Source of the DNA: Gigaspora rosea
Taxonomy: Eukaryota; Glomeromycota; Glomeromycetes; Diversisporales; Gigasporaceae
Assembly: GCA_003550325.1 (NCBI GenBank)
Contig: QKWP01001075.1
Coordinates: forward strand, 34,833-98,832
Direction: 5' to 3'
Length of the DNA stretch: 64,000 nt
Below, one piece after another: positions 35,083-46,235 of the stretch; the first letter of the stretch is position 1, and each line of letters begins with the position of its first letter. The notes under the pieces are model-generated. The model was not told where the DNA came from. It worked only from the letters and a program-made list of their open reading frames with translations, and searched no databases. Made by a program: the position numbers and the translations under genes.

Positions 35083-35805
35083 GAACTATTTTCGTATAAT
35101 TCAAATTATACGATTTTCTTTAAACTAATTTTATTGTCTCCAATATAGATTTATAGATTTCTTAGATATCTTTTAAATTCTAGATACTTTATTATCAACC
35201 GTATTTTAATTAATATAGACTAATTAATAACTGATATATCTGTGGTTGCGTCAAAAATTCAACAACTGAATTTACAATAGTTTAGGAATATGTTTATAAA
35301 TCTCTTGTATTTATACGAAAACTATTTATTCTCATATGCTACAAATTTAAATTTTATTCTAAATGTGGTATGCAGATAAATGTCTTACTATTCATCTAAC
35401 AAAAAATGAAAAACAGAAATCATTTAAAGAAAATTTTTCATGTTATAGACTAAGCAAACCGTCCTTTCTAATTATAGAATAATCATTTTAGAAAAGCTTT
35501 ATCAAAAAAAAGAAAATAAAAGAATTTATTCTTCCGATTTAAACTTATTAAACCATATATTTATTCATGAAAATGTGTGTAGCATTTAATATCTGTCACG
35601 CGGATTTAGTTATCGTTTTTACACTGCCTTGAAAAGAAGTATTTATAGTCCTTAACTTAAAAAGCCAAAGAAATTAATCTATTAAAGGCATATATAAAAG
35701 ATATATAATTCGCACTTAGATCATTATGTAATACTGTATTACAGTAAATATAATTAAAATATATACTGTAGATATATATGTATAAATGGGCACTAATATT
35801 ATATC

Positions 35806-35973
35806 GGATTGGTGAAAAGTCCCTAAACAAGACCTTTAGACTATTATTAAAGGTTTTATTACTAATATATTTCGCAATATACCAATATAATAAAGTAACA
35901 ACTAAAATGACAACAAAAATAGTCATTTAATGATTAACAAAAAGGTCCTCTTTAGGGACTTTTCACAAACCCC
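35806..35973 (+). mobile_element. Short MITE in unit C
   Basis: The ends ggattggtgaaaagtcccta and tagggacttttcacaaacc are inverted. Absent from units A and B. Confidence 0.7.
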
Positions 35974-36347
35974 GGTAAAATACTTTACATTGTGTAGCCA
36001 TAAAAGTTTTTGTCAATTAAAAAGGTTATATTCGATATTGTCTGTGTTATAGCATAAATATTTCAGCCAGGCCGTATTTGCCAACTACCAAAATCTGGAA
36101 AGGTTTGATTACCGAAAGTAAGTCAAATTAATTTGACTTCGTATTTTGTCTCCAAATCCAAATATTCGGTCACTAAATTTATTACTGATCAACTCAAAAC
36201 TAAACCCAAAATTTTTTTTGCTCCCAAATCATAGGGTAGGTGACATAACAAAATAACCAGATCAGTTTTGGATTATTTTAGCTAATCTGTTCGGAACACT
36301 ACTCGTAAAAATTGATAAGTGACAGATTTGCTCCAAGGCAAATGACG

Positions 36348-36500
36348 GCTCCAGAACGACGATTGCAAGACAAATGGCGACTCCAAGGCGAACGACGACT
36401 CCAAGGCGAACGACGACTCCAAGGCGAACGACGACTCCAAGACAAACGACGACTCCAAGAAACGAATCAAGGTACGAAAGACGACACCAGGGACAAACGT
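36348..36500 (+). repeat. 18-bp minisatellite
   Basis: Units of the type cgacgactccaaggcgaa, the central ones nearly identical. Both strands read through it as low-complexity ORFs (R-R-L-Q-G-E on plus, A-L-E-S-S-F on minus); neither is a gene. Confidence 0.8.
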
Positions 36501-36635
36501 CGACACCAAAAAAACGACGACTTTAAGAAGTTCTGAAAGAAAAAGTAAAAATTAAATTATCTGTTATATCAAAAATTTTATTTATTTAATTTAACGTTAC
36601 ACGTGATGATTATCACCATTGGTGATAATCACCAC

Positions 36636-36997
36636 TAGTGTTTGTAGTCGATTTGCATTAGTCGATTTTTATCTACTTAGCCGGCTTAGTCAGCCGATTT
36701 TTCAAAAATCGACTTAGTCGATTTTATGTTAGATTATTATATTAAAAATCACAATTAACCAATTAAATTAGGCCGGTCCAGTGGTTTATATTACATCCAC
36801 TTATTAGGATCCGAAAACCTCCGAAAAGGAAATCAACGAACATAAAATATGAGCAAGGTTGAGACAAAAATCTGAGGAAATCTCCGATAATTTCCGAAGC
36901 TTGGCTTGGAAAGATCGACTCTGACTTAGCCGGCTAAGCTGATTTTTAAAATATCGACTTAGTCTAGTCGATAAATAATGATCGACTACAAACACTA
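36636..36997 (+). mobile_element. hAT-type MITE with AGTCGATTT repeats
   Basis: The ends TAGTGTTTGTAGTCGAT and ATCGACTACAAACACTA are perfect inverted copies. Flanks atcaccac and atcaccat agree at 7 of 8. AGTCGATTT/AAATCGACT recurs at both ends. Confidence 0.85.
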
Positions 36998-37044
36998 ATC
37001 ACCATGGGTGATTTTAACTATTTATAATCTTTATAAGAGATTAT

Positions 37045-37728
37045 CATTCATCGCCACCCCCGATCGACCAATCAGGATGCAGGATCAGGTGTAACGTGAA
37101 ATCGAAGCAAAACAACCTTTTTTTAAAAAATCGCTTCTAACTTAAAATTTTGACTAAGAAACTACTTGAAAAAAAATTCCTTGCGAAATTTTGGGTTAGG
37201 AGGGCCTTCTAACTCTTGCCCTGCCAAACCCTAACCCTAATCGTAACGCGGCGCTATTTGTTTTGTTTTGATTAATGTAAAATCAAAACAAACAAAATGA
37301 TTGGTCGATCACAGTGTTGGCACATGACCAGGTCATAACAGGTCTATCAAAGTTAAATTAGTAAGATTATGTGACTATAGTTATATGATTTCATTAATTA
37401 AACTTGGTAATAAAATCTGTTATGACTTTGTCAAATAATTTCAGCAATTGAACTTAGTAATATGACTATGACCTGTTATGACCAGTCATAATAGGTCATA
37501 TCACAATAAAGGCATATAACAGTTCATAACAGGTCATATTACTAAGTTCAATTGCTGAAATTATTTGACAAAGTCATAACAGATTTTATTACCAAGTTTA
37601 ATTAATGAAATCATATAACTATCGTCACATAATCTTACTAATTTAACTTTGATATGACCTGTTATGACCTGGTCATGTGCCAACACTGGTCGATCAGGGG
37701 TAGCGATGCATCGCACTAGCGATGAATG
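37045..37728 (+). mobile_element. TIR element split by a hAT-type foldback
   Basis: The ends cattcatcgccacccccgat and, inverted on the right, tgatcgaccaatca / catcgct..acccctgatcga. The interior has ccctaaccctaa and a gtgtaacgtgaaatcg stretch shared with the MITE at 3150-3427. Its right edge abuts the zf-GRF gene. Confidence 0.6.
37312..37688 (+). mobile_element. hAT-type foldback element with exact 8-bp duplication
   Basis: Nearly the whole 377 bp is one palindrome, starting CAGTGTTGGCACATGACC. Flanks gtcgatca at 37304-37311 and 37689-37696 are identical. GGTCATAACAGGTCATA-type motifs recur. Confidence 0.9.
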
Positions 37729-37769
37729 TTAAAAATCTATTTATAAATATGATATTTATAATATTTATT

Positions 37770-39222
37770 ATGTCTCAATTGGAAAAAGAAGAACAAGAAA
37801 ATTTAAAAAAAAACTACTCTAATTTAGAAAAACTTTTGCAAGACTTCGAAAAACTAGTAGCTAACAATTGTTCTAGTAAAGATCTTTGTTTAGCTAGTTT
37901 CTCATCCTGAGATGTGGATCTCGGAATTGGTGATCCGTATGGTCACGTGGGTCAGGTGTCTTACTGCGGTTTAAATTTCAACGTAACACCATCAATGACA
38001 ACTTACCATTATTTTTTTGTTCCAGGTTGTTCCAGGTTGTTCTCGGAACGTTCACTAATCAAAAGATATCACTTTACTGCGTCGGACAATAAAAAATATA
38101 AATACTGTACAGGAATGCGTACGTACGTACGTATAATTTTTACTGATCAACAAAAAAAAAGGATTTCCAAATGGTTTCTATTTTGTATAATGTTAAAAAA
38201 TTGTGCATCGCTAACTCACCAATTGATATTATTAAGAAGTATGGAGATGACGAATTGAAAATCATTATTGAAAAGCGACTAGCAAATGTTAAGATATATT
38301 TCAAAAAAAATAACGAACTTATTAATGTTCCTGAGTTTTGTGTATGTCAACGCTCCAAATCAAAAATTAATATTGATGATTTAACAACAATTAATCCAAC
38401 AATTGACTTTATTATGTCTAATCAATCATATTATATGATAGATAACACTTTAAGAAAAATAGAAATTTATTTTAAAGAAGTTCCTATTTTTAGATTATTA
38501 GATCAAAAAATTCTAGAAATATATGAAGTAATCGACAATAATGTTAATAGTATCAATAATAATAATACTGATGAAGATACTGGTGACGATGATAATAACA
38601 GCGTCTATTATACTAATAGTGATGAAGACATCGATGATAATGGCAATAATAACAACATCTATGATGATATTCATTGTCATTGTGATCTTCTGGCTAATAG
38701 CAATAGAACAAAAAAACGAAACCACAATTATGGGAGATATTTTTATTGTTGCCCTGAAGATAGATGCGGGTTCTTTAAATGGATGAATGAATATGATGAT
38801 GGTGATATTATGAATGAATCTAAGACATCGATGATAATGGCAATAATAACAACATCTATGATGATATTCATTGTCATTGTGATCTTCTGGCTAATAGCAA
38901 TAGAACAAAAAAACGAAACCACAATTATGGGAGATATTTTTATTGTTGCCCTGAAGATAGATGCGGGTTCTTTAAATGGATGAATGAATATGATGATGGT
39001 GATATTATGAATGAATCTGATGATGATATTATGAATGAATCTGATGATGATGATATTATGAATGAATCTGATGATGATAATATTTATTGTGATTGTAATC
39101 TTCTTGTTGCTAGAATTATGGTTAAATCACAAACCAAAAATCATGGGAGGTATTATTATCGTTGCGCTAATGATCGAGAAAATGAATGCGGCTTCTTTGG
39201 TTGGGCAGATGAATTTCAATAA
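37770..39222 (+). CDS. Two-finger zf-GRF protein gene, frame interrupted twice
   Basis: Exon 1 begins MSQLEKEEQENLKKNYSNLE, a short charged helix. A likely intron runs 37876-38025 (gtaaag donor, ttttttgttccag acceptor); exon 2 then reads SCSRLFSERSLIKRYHFTAS in frame. At an A9 run (38151-38159) the frame must shift to reach the next long reading frame (INVPEFCVCQRSKSKI, then an Asn/Asp-rich linker). The C-terminal half has two GRF zinc fingers: C-H-C..G-R-Y-F-Y-C-C..C-G-F-F-K-W and C-D-C..G-R-Y-Y-Y-R-C..C-G-F-F-G-W-A-D, joined by repeated D-D-I-M-N-E-S-D units. A perfect 197-bp tandem duplication (38625-39018) copies finger 1 and shifts the frame. Known: GRF fingers bind single-stranded nucleic acid and are common in Rhizophagus. 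The two lesions may be assembly errors or true decay. Confidence 0.6.
38625..39018 (+). repeat. Perfect 197-bp tandem duplication inside the zf-GRF gene
   Basis: 38625-38821 and 38822-39018 are identical by eye. 197 is not a multiple of three, so the second copy reads out of frame (hydrophobic shadow ORF 38541-38786). Confidence 0.9.
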
Positions 39223-39783
39223 ATTAAATGCTTTTAGTTGAAAAAGAGCAAATAATTAATTATACAGTAGCAAAATTCAAAAAAATTTTGGGTAAGAATG
39301 TTGAATATTTCATATATTCGTTATTAATTAAGATAGTTTTTTTGTTATATAAATATACATTATTTTATTAAAAAAAAGGAACGCCAAAAATCATAACTCA
39401 TTATTTAACCTATAAACTGTCCTCTGTACACTAGCAAAATGTTTTTTTTTTGAAAATTATATTATTTCCAATCGAATATAATAGAATTTCTAGTTACCTT
39501 GTAAAACCGAACACATATCCAGATCTTGATATGCAATAATTCTAAATAAACAAATTGAATTTTTACGAATGCTATGCTATTGCCCAGCTTTCAAAATATT
39601 ACAAAAACAGTATGCCTAATCAAGAAACTGAACAAAAAAATTGAAGGCAAAAAACTTTTTTATCAAAACAACAGTGGCTACGTATATCGAGTTACTATAT
39701 TACACATACATTACAATAGTCATTTAAATGCGATAATTATTGTGACGGATTAAAATAAAATCAGATTAAAATGTTGATGCCGT
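39223..39783. other. Intergenic, AT-rich
   Basis: Downstream of the zf-GRF gene. No terminal repeats or ORFs seen. Confidence 0.4.
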
Positions 39784-40066
39784 TGTTACACTCAAACCAC
39801 CTCTAAAACGGTTTAGTAGAACTGGGGTTTAAAATAATCGAAAGCCTCACGTGTTTAATAACTTAAACGTGATTGCGTATAGAGGTTTTTATGTGATTTG
39901 CTTTTATGAAAGAGGCAAACGGCTAAATGTATATGAAGATACAAGTAGTAGTATACAGTTTATAATAAACTATAACTAAAAATACTAATCTTAGGGAAAC
40001 GTGAAGACTCTCACAGTAATCATGTGATCAATATCGTTAATCACTAACGATTATACGTACGTAATC
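39784..40066 (+). mobile_element. LTR-like fragment, sister of 54790-55235
   Basis: Starts TGTTACACTCAAACC and aligns with 54790-55073 over its whole length (about 85% by eye), including a ttatgaaagaggcaaac / tataaaagaggcaaac promoter-like part. It is cut on the right by the start of the DIRS terminal repeat. Confidence 0.55.
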
Positions 40067-40962
40067 GAACAGGATCGCACGCTAGTGATTTATACTTAAT
40101 TTTGGAAGCATACCAGCATATAATGCCGGATATTGAACTTTATTAGCTTGTTTCAGCGTGATATACAGCATACATCAGTGCTTTTGATGTACAATTGATC
40201 TAGCTATTTGTAGGGTCAGCTGGTGGTTTCCCACCCGCATACGCGGGCTGGCTGTCGACCCTGAGTTTGCAGTCAAGCTGTTGCTGCTTGATATTGATGC
40301 TTAAGATTAGCCGGTGGTTTCCTACTTGCATAGCGCAGGCCAGCTGTAGATATGGATGGTAGCAAAATAGCAAGATTCAGTGGGGCAGGGAGAGCCGGGT
40401 GCAAATTTCTTCCTTTCTGGGGCCGCCATAGTCCGTCCTTATACTAAATCTTTGCTACATTAGTACTTTATGTGAAATTCCTCAATAAGGCAATTGATTA
40501 AACACTTATCTTTTTTTGCGCCTTCCTTAAATTGGATGGTGATTGAACCGGTTTCATTCCTGCTGGTGTCTTGGTTTCCATGTGATTGTCACCACGTCAG
40601 CTTACCTCCCTTTTCGATCAGCTAACTTTCCCGTCAACTTGAACAAACAGGATCGCATGCTAGTGATTTATACTTAATTTTGGAAGCAGACTAGTATATA
40701 ATGCCAGATATTGAACTTTATTAGCTTGTTTCAGCGTAATATACAACATACATCAATGCTTTTGATGTACAATTGATCTAGCTATTTGTAGGGTCAGCTG
40801 GTGGTTTCCCACCCACATACACGGGCCGGCTATCGACCCTAAGTTTGCAGTTAAGCTATTTCTACTTGATATTGATACTTAAAGATTAGCCGGTAGTTTC
40901 CCACCTGCGTAATGCAGGCTGGCTGTAGATATGGATGGTAGCAAAATGGCAGGATTCAGTGG
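40067..40962 (-). mobile_element. Terminal direct repeats of the DIRS-like element
   Basis: Two ~317-bp direct copies (40067-40383 and 40645-40962, about 90% alike) flank a 260-bp spacer. Each holds two hairpins of the type ggtttcccacccgcatacgc-ggg. Direct repeats around a spacer at one end fit the split-repeat termini of tyrosine-recombinase retrotransposons. Many differences between copies are C to T or G to A, as expected for methylated CpG decay. Confidence 0.55.
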
Positions 40963-41133
40963 TCTTCCAAATTGAATTATGAATTCTGTCATTTTGCTAT
41001 TGTTTGTTTTGTTTTTTTGTTTGCCTATATTTCTTCGTTGCTTGTTTTTTTTTTGTTGTTTGTTTGTTTATTTATGTTGTTACTGTTTTCTTTTTTTTTT
41101 TCTCCGCATATTTCAACTACGATCAATTCAAAT

Positions 41134-41400
41134 CACTGGTCGAAATTAAAACATTCAGTAATAAATCAGCAATAATTCAGTAACAATTCAGTAAACATTC
41201 AGCAACCATTCAGGTACCGATTCCTGCCACTCAGTTGCCACTCAGCTACCATTCAGTAAAAATTCAGTAATATATTACTAAATTTTTACTAAATGGTAGC
41301 TGAGTGGCAGGAATCGGTACCTGAATGGTTGCTGAATGTTTACTGAATTGTTACTGAAGTATTGTTGATTTATTACTGAATGTTTTAATTTCGACCAGTG
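41134..41400 (+). mobile_element. Foldback element with ATTCAGTAA repeats
   Basis: An almost perfect palindrome starting CACTGGTCGAAATTAAAAC, full of ATTCAGTAA/ATTCAGCAA units. Flanks aattcaaat and aattgaag are only similar. The ORFs over it are by-products. Confidence 0.75.
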
Positions 41401-41710
41401 AATTGAAGAGGACTTAATGTCCAAATCCTTTAGTTGGAATATACTTTGTTTAGTATATTGGCCATCATAGCTAGGTGTGCCCAGATTATATATGAGGACG
41501 AAATTATTTCGGGTTCTAAGACCCAAAATTAAAATTTGAAGACAAAATTGTTTTTGATCTATTTTACTTGAAAGACGAAATTATTTGATACTTTTTTTGA
41601 ATAGATGAAATTATAAGAAACATATCTATATAAATTTTATTTGTTCTTCCTTATAAAAAATTTTAATTTTCTCTAAATAAAGACAAAATAGACCTTTTTC
41701 AAAAATCAAT

Positions 41711-42560
41711 TTTAGTGGCATCACTAACCCAGATGTATCTGTAAAATGCGTCTGAGATCCATCTACCGATCTTTTGAATGAGTAACAGTTCTACTCCTGT
41801 ACTGCTAGTTTTGTGGTGCCACTAGCCCGAAAGCTATGTCTCGTTATATTATTCCTGGGAAGGAGTGATTTAAGTTTCTGTACAAACTATTGTTTTGTCA
41901 CCAGGCTGCCGTCAGCCTTTATAAATAACATTTTGTTTCCTGTAGCGTACTTTGGGTTGGTCATATGGATAGCGTATACTTTAAATACTCAAATTGGGCA
42001 AGTTTCATCCTTAGATGCATTTAATGATTAGCATTGGGTGCTCAGTTGTTTTTTGGATTTTTGTTCTTGGTAATTGTATTGTTATATAAGATCCCTTCCT
42101 TGTGTTTTCGAACCTTAATGCTTGTAGAGGTGATATGTTGTTTGCTTCCTGTTGGGACTTGGGCAAAAGCTCTCCCAACTGAGCTAACCCGTAAAATGCT
42201 ACAAAAGCTACTATATTAATAGTAAGTCTTCTGCCTTGCTTAAGTTTAGATTAGATTTCATTTTTCATAACTGACATCATGTTATGTGTTCCTTTTGCCG
42301 GTTGGTTTGAATGTGTAGTTGTGCTCTATAGTTTTCAACAGTTGTTTAACTAACGGGTCATAGCGTGTATTGCTCCAATCTATATAGTTCATTGTGTAAT
42401 GGTACCATAGTGCAGATAAGTATGATGTGATCGTTTGTGGTTCAACTTTGGTATATAAGTATTTGATGAATTTTTTTAGATTCTCTTTAGATATTAGCCA
42501 TATCGACCCGTCTAAATTCACCTACTAATTCTCTCTTGCTAGAGTTTGATATATTTATTA
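41711..42560 (-). pseudogene. Decayed tyrosine recombinase of a DIRS-like element
   Basis: Minus strand. The N-terminal DNA-binding domain reads LKKFIKYLYTKVEP, TITSYLSALWYHYTM and TRYDPLVKQLLKTIEHN. After stops the catalytic half follows: FYGLAQLGELLP (box I, where the catalytic Arg is Gln, CAG), then LLPRNNITRHSFRASGTT (H-S-F-R box II, intact), and in another frame IGRWISDAFYRYIW (Trp and the Tyr nucleophile). Box order and spacing match DIRS/Ngaro recombinases, which integrate circular DNA intermediates. Stops, a frameshift and the Arg loss make it inactive. RNase H and RT lie upstream on the same strand in the expected order. Confidence 0.8.
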
Positions 42561-42779
42561 TTCTATTACTGTAATATGTTTTGTACCCTGATGCTTGAAC
42601 TGCAAGGTTCGTTGCCACTTAAATGTTCAATGGTGCTTCGCGTGTCTGTGCTTGTGAACTTATTATAGTCAATATTTCCTTTTTGCATGCTATTATTGAA
42701 TTAGGAATAGTATAAGTGAAATTAAGTTAGTATACTCGAGTAAAATGATCAGTTGTAAATATCGCACAATTGGGCTCCA

Positions 42780-43180
42780 TGCTATATATTTTTTATGCCC
42801 ATTTCACGACAGTAGGTCCACCTCTGTATTGCATTTTCCCAGAATGTGCTCTAGCTTTATAAAGAAATTTCTTTGTATTTGCGCTATGTACATTTCGCTA
42901 TTATATCGTTTATTACTTCATTTTTTCAAAAGCCTGCATAAAAGGCTTCTGTGTTAGCTTGGTTGTCCATCTATATTATCAGCCATTTTTGGTTCCATAG
43001 TGGTACAAAAGTGAGTATCACTATTAAGCTAGTTAAGAGTTCACACATCTGAATTGAATTAGATGCCAGATTCATTGCCATGCTCTAGTTGAAAACCATA
43101 AAGTACATTTCGTATGTTGCACTGCCACCCAAGTTGGAAGCATCTGTAAACAAATTCTTTGTGTCAGGTTATAGCCAAGT
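42780..43180 (-). pseudogene. RNase H domain of the DIRS-like element
   Basis: Minus-strand reading: NLFTDASNLGGSATYEM (catalytic Asp in T-D-A-S), then SNSIQMCELLTSL (Glu in E-L-L), then MDNQANTEAFYAGF (Asp in D-N-Q). This is the RNase H motif order D-E-D found after the RT of DIRS elements. Several stops interrupt it. A TA-type MITE (43192-43477) separates it from the RT. Confidence 0.75.
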
Positions 43181-43191
43181 TCTATCTTCTA

Positions 43192-43477
43192 CAGTGCAGG
43201 ACAGCATAAGACATCCAATTTGTTATAACTTTTTTAAAACAAGTTAAAATAAAAATTCCTCTTTCAAATTTATTGTTTTTTATTTAATTAACAAATCTGA
43301 AAGAGAGATTTTCAAAATTTTTGATTTTAAAAAAGTAGTTACAATTTAAAATTTAAAATTTGACACATATATATAATTTTAAGAAATTTGATTGGTTAAT
43401 TTTTTTTTTATGCCATTTTTATCATGAAATTTTTTTTAAAATTTGGCGCATTGGATATCTTATGCTGTCCCGCACTG
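43192..43477 (+). mobile_element. Tc1/mariner-type MITE inside the DIRS-like element
   Basis: The ends CAGTGCAGGACAGCATAAGA and TCTTATGCTGTCCCGCACTG are inverted and flanked by TA on both sides (43190-43191, 43478-43479). Interior AT-rich. Confidence 0.85.
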
Positions 43478-43484
43478 TAGTAAA

Positions 43485-44700
43485 TATACTCCTGACTATT
43501 TGGGCAGAGTTTTTAGCCACCATTGTAAGTTTGCCTTCATTGCTTTTGATATTTTTATCTGAAACTTTGATTTTCTATATCTATTGATAGTCTTTATGAA
43601 CCATTGAATGAACAGTTTGCCCTGCAGCACTATTTGACATAGCCACACAAGAAAGCCTACAAGCGATTGCATTTCTTTTCTGCAGACCACTCCTTACCGC
43701 TCTACTCGGTTATCATGTCTAATATTTTCTCTTGTCTTACTTCCAGTATGGATGCAGAGAAATTAACTGTATTAATGTAAATTCTGGGAAAAGTTAAAGT
43801 AGTGCACAGGCTTTCCAGTTTTGACAGATTATATAGGATGTTCATTACTTTTAGGATGCGCAGGAACTGTTTTAACTCTTGCTTTGTGTTCCTGTTAAAA
43901 ATAATTAAAAAATTGTCGACGTAGTGTATGATTAACCTAATTTCTTGCTGTACAGCAATCCATGTGACCATGTTAGTGAATCTGCAAATATGCAGTCTGA
44001 GGCCTGATTGCTAAATGCTAGTGCTTTATCGAAGTATATCCCATTGTTGTATTGTATATCTTGGAGTACTTGATCCACAGGGTGTACCAGAAGAATGAAG
44101 TACGCATTCTTGATGTTGACCTTTGACAGCATGTACCCTTTCCCATATTGTATAATCCACCTCACAGAATTGTTTATATTTTCGTATTTTGTTGCAAAGT
44201 CTACTCCGTCAATATTGTCATTTATGCTTGTCCCTGCGGGACAGATAAGTGCAATATAACTTGGTATGTTTTTGGGTTAGTTCCTTTTTTTTGATCAGGC
44301 TGTATGGGTTTATTTGGAAGGCTGAGCATGGGGGTTCTTCTAGTGTAAACAGGTCACATATACGCCTGATGGCTAGCTCACTCTTAATATAATTCGTCAA
44401 AGCTGTTGGTTTAATATCAACTGATTTTAAGTTCTTTTGTATAGTTAATATATGTTTGTTTGCGAAATTGAACCTAAAACCATTCTCTAAACCACTCCTC
44501 AAATACTGACGAATGCTTTATTCAGGTGCTCGTGTGTTAAATATTTGAATGCTAATTTGTTGATTGGTGTTGTTACATTAAACTTCGCCGGGTTTAACAG
44601 CATCCAAATTGCTATTTCTTCTTGTGAAAGTGGGCAGCTTCTTGGGGAATTGCATCGATAGTTAGCTCAACTGACTATAAATATGGTTTTGCTTGTACCA
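43485..44700 (-). pseudogene. Decayed reverse transcriptase of a DIRS-like element
   Basis: Minus strand, N to C: LSQEEIAIWMLLNPAKFNV; GLENGFRFNFANKHILT; ELAIRRICDLFTLEEPPCSA (entry to the palm); YGKGYMLSKVNIKNAYFILL (K-V-D-x-x-x-A-Y/F block, Asp now Asn); FDKALAFSNQAS (position of L-P-F-G); LIIHYVDNFLIIFNRNT (the Y-V-D-D box with the second Asp as Asn, 43911-43922); then LVGFLVWLCQIVLQGKLFIQ, the connection typical of DIRS RTs. Frameshifts split it at several points, and two catalytic Asp codons are lost. Confidence 0.8.
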
Positions 44701-44853
44701 TTATTGCCCTGGATACTTTGTATTGTGCTATGTTTCCATTAGTCTTTTTTGTCTGACATATGTTCATATCTACATATATATTTGCATGTATATGTATATT
44801 TTTTATTTTTGTTTTTTTTTTTTTAAATTTGTATTTTTTTAGAATATTTCTAA

Positions 44854-45340
44854 CCATAACCGGTGGTGACGATCACTACCTTTTGTGTAACCAAAAATTT
44901 TATTTATATCTGATATCACGTAATCACAAAACAACTAATCAAAATGCACATATGTACTATAACTCATAATTACTAAATTTTTTTATTAATAAGTAAAAGA
45001 TATTACTTACATATATAAACACTACCAATTTATACAAACGCTTATTAACAATAGCAATCACTTGCTTCGGCTATTGCCTCTGCTTCGCTCCTTTTTCCTA
45101 AACTCTCAGTTTAAAATAATTAAACCATAACCCTAACCCTAACTCTAACCTTAAACTAACCTAACCTTAAACTAATTTCCATGCACAAAACGCAAAATAC
45201 AACTTAGAAAAACTTAATACTTATAACAAACGTATTACAGTAACCTATCCGAATAACAACTGTTACTTAAAAGGAAGAGTTAGTTAGTACTTCTAGAACA
45301 CAGCACTGAAAAAAACGAATAATTAGCTCTAAAGTCCAAT
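44854..45340 (+). mobile_element. Left part of an inverted-repeat element (AATAACCGGTGGTGATTATC family)
   Basis: Starts ataacc-ggtggtgacgatcac and continues with gtgtaacc, as at 58882. It contains ccctaaccctaa. Its inner part (ttacttaaaaggaagagtta...gaacacagcactgaaaa, 45258-45330) is repeated in diverged form at 52637-52700 beside a matching right end. It marks the left border of the block that separates the RT from the gag of the DIRS-like element. Confidence 0.55.
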
Positions 45341-45693
45341 TCGGTGTACTGTAGCATGGCGGATATTTGTTTTAATTGGCTAAAAAAAGTAAACAAAGTA
45401 AACAAATATGCATTATAGATCATTATATAAATTTAGATATTTATCTAATAAATATATTTATAATACAGTACATAGTGTAATAAGGGCAAAAATAATTAAT
45501 CAATAGAATATTAAATTTCTAGATAAGTCTAACACAATAAACCTGATTATTTCGAAATTATATTTTTTTTTACTACAAAGGCCCCATGCTATATTATTTT
45601 TATTTTATGGGCGATCCTAAATGATCAGTGATCCCAGCTAGTACGGCAGGTCACCCAAACAATTAGAATAAGAAATAAAATACATAAAGTATT

Positions 45694-45808
45694 ATAAGCT
45701 CAAAATCTGGATGGCTCTTTCGAGTGTTATAAAAGTATAATTTGCTGCTTATACAGCAGTTCATACTTTTATAGCACTTGAAAGAGCCAACCAGATTTTG
45801 AGCTTATG
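45694..45808 (+). mobile_element. Perfect-stem foldback MITE
   Basis: ataagctcaaaatctgg...ccagattttgagcttat with an almost complete stem. 45340-45690 and 45810-46230 hold nothing recognisable. Confidence 0.7.
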
Positions 45809-46235
45809 ATATGACAGTTATTGCTATGTAGTACAATAAAATAAATTTTAAATATAGTATGAACGAAACTTCTTCTAGTTTAAAAGAATTTTAGGACCAA
45901 AGATCTGTTCAAAAAAATTTTAGAGCCAAAGGTTTAATTTAAAGTTTTTCTTGGTCCAAATCCCAAAGATGACAATTTGAAAGGACAATTTACTATTGGA
46001 TTCTGCTAATAACGAAAGTATAAGCATAGACAAGAATAAAAAAAAGCGTTTAAATGGTATTGAAAACTGCTAAAGGTGGAATTTTGAAGGTATAAGCATT
46101 GTCAAGGTTGAAGAACTCTACTGATTGTTCTTTCAGCCATACTGTTTAAGAACCCAAGGTATATGTATTACAGGATCATCTTGCTATAATATTGTAACAA
46201 TTACTCATTTCACATAAAATTATAGTTATAGTTTT

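Larger units (their letters stand above)
33296..36245 (+). repeat. Segmental duplication unit C
   Basis: Collinear with unit B from 17686 to about 22560, then lost. It is the least interrupted copy and shows the empty site for the 17831-18861 insertion. One private MITE (35806-35973). No ORF other than the micro-gene is conserved. Confidence 0.75.
36250..37014 (+). mobile_element. Inverted-repeat element (AATAACCGGTGGTGATTATC family), partial
   Basis: The right end (36598-36635 plus 36998-37014) matches the right ends at about 52840-52880 and 61035-61070, including the preceding tttatttaatttaacg. An 18-bp minisatellite precedes it, as in the other copies. The left end (aataaccag at about 36250) is a weak match. 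A hAT-type element is inserted at 36636-36997. Confidence 0.5.

Noticed and set aside
36282..36536. Repetitive ORFs on both strands (R-R-L-Q-G-E and A-L-E-S-S-F units)
   Set aside because: An 18-bp minisatellite is open in both directions by chance, inside a non-coding inverted-repeat element.
38513..38786. Hydrophobic ORFs 38513-38725 (-) and 38541-38786 (+)
   Set aside because: Shadow frames of the Asn/Asp-rich linker of the zf-GRF gene; apparent membrane segments are artefacts of reading GAT/AAT runs out of frame.
42100..42190. tRNA-like A and B boxes
   Set aside because: The same bases encode box I of the tyrosine recombinase in the right frame and order; no acceptor stem or anticodon arm forms.
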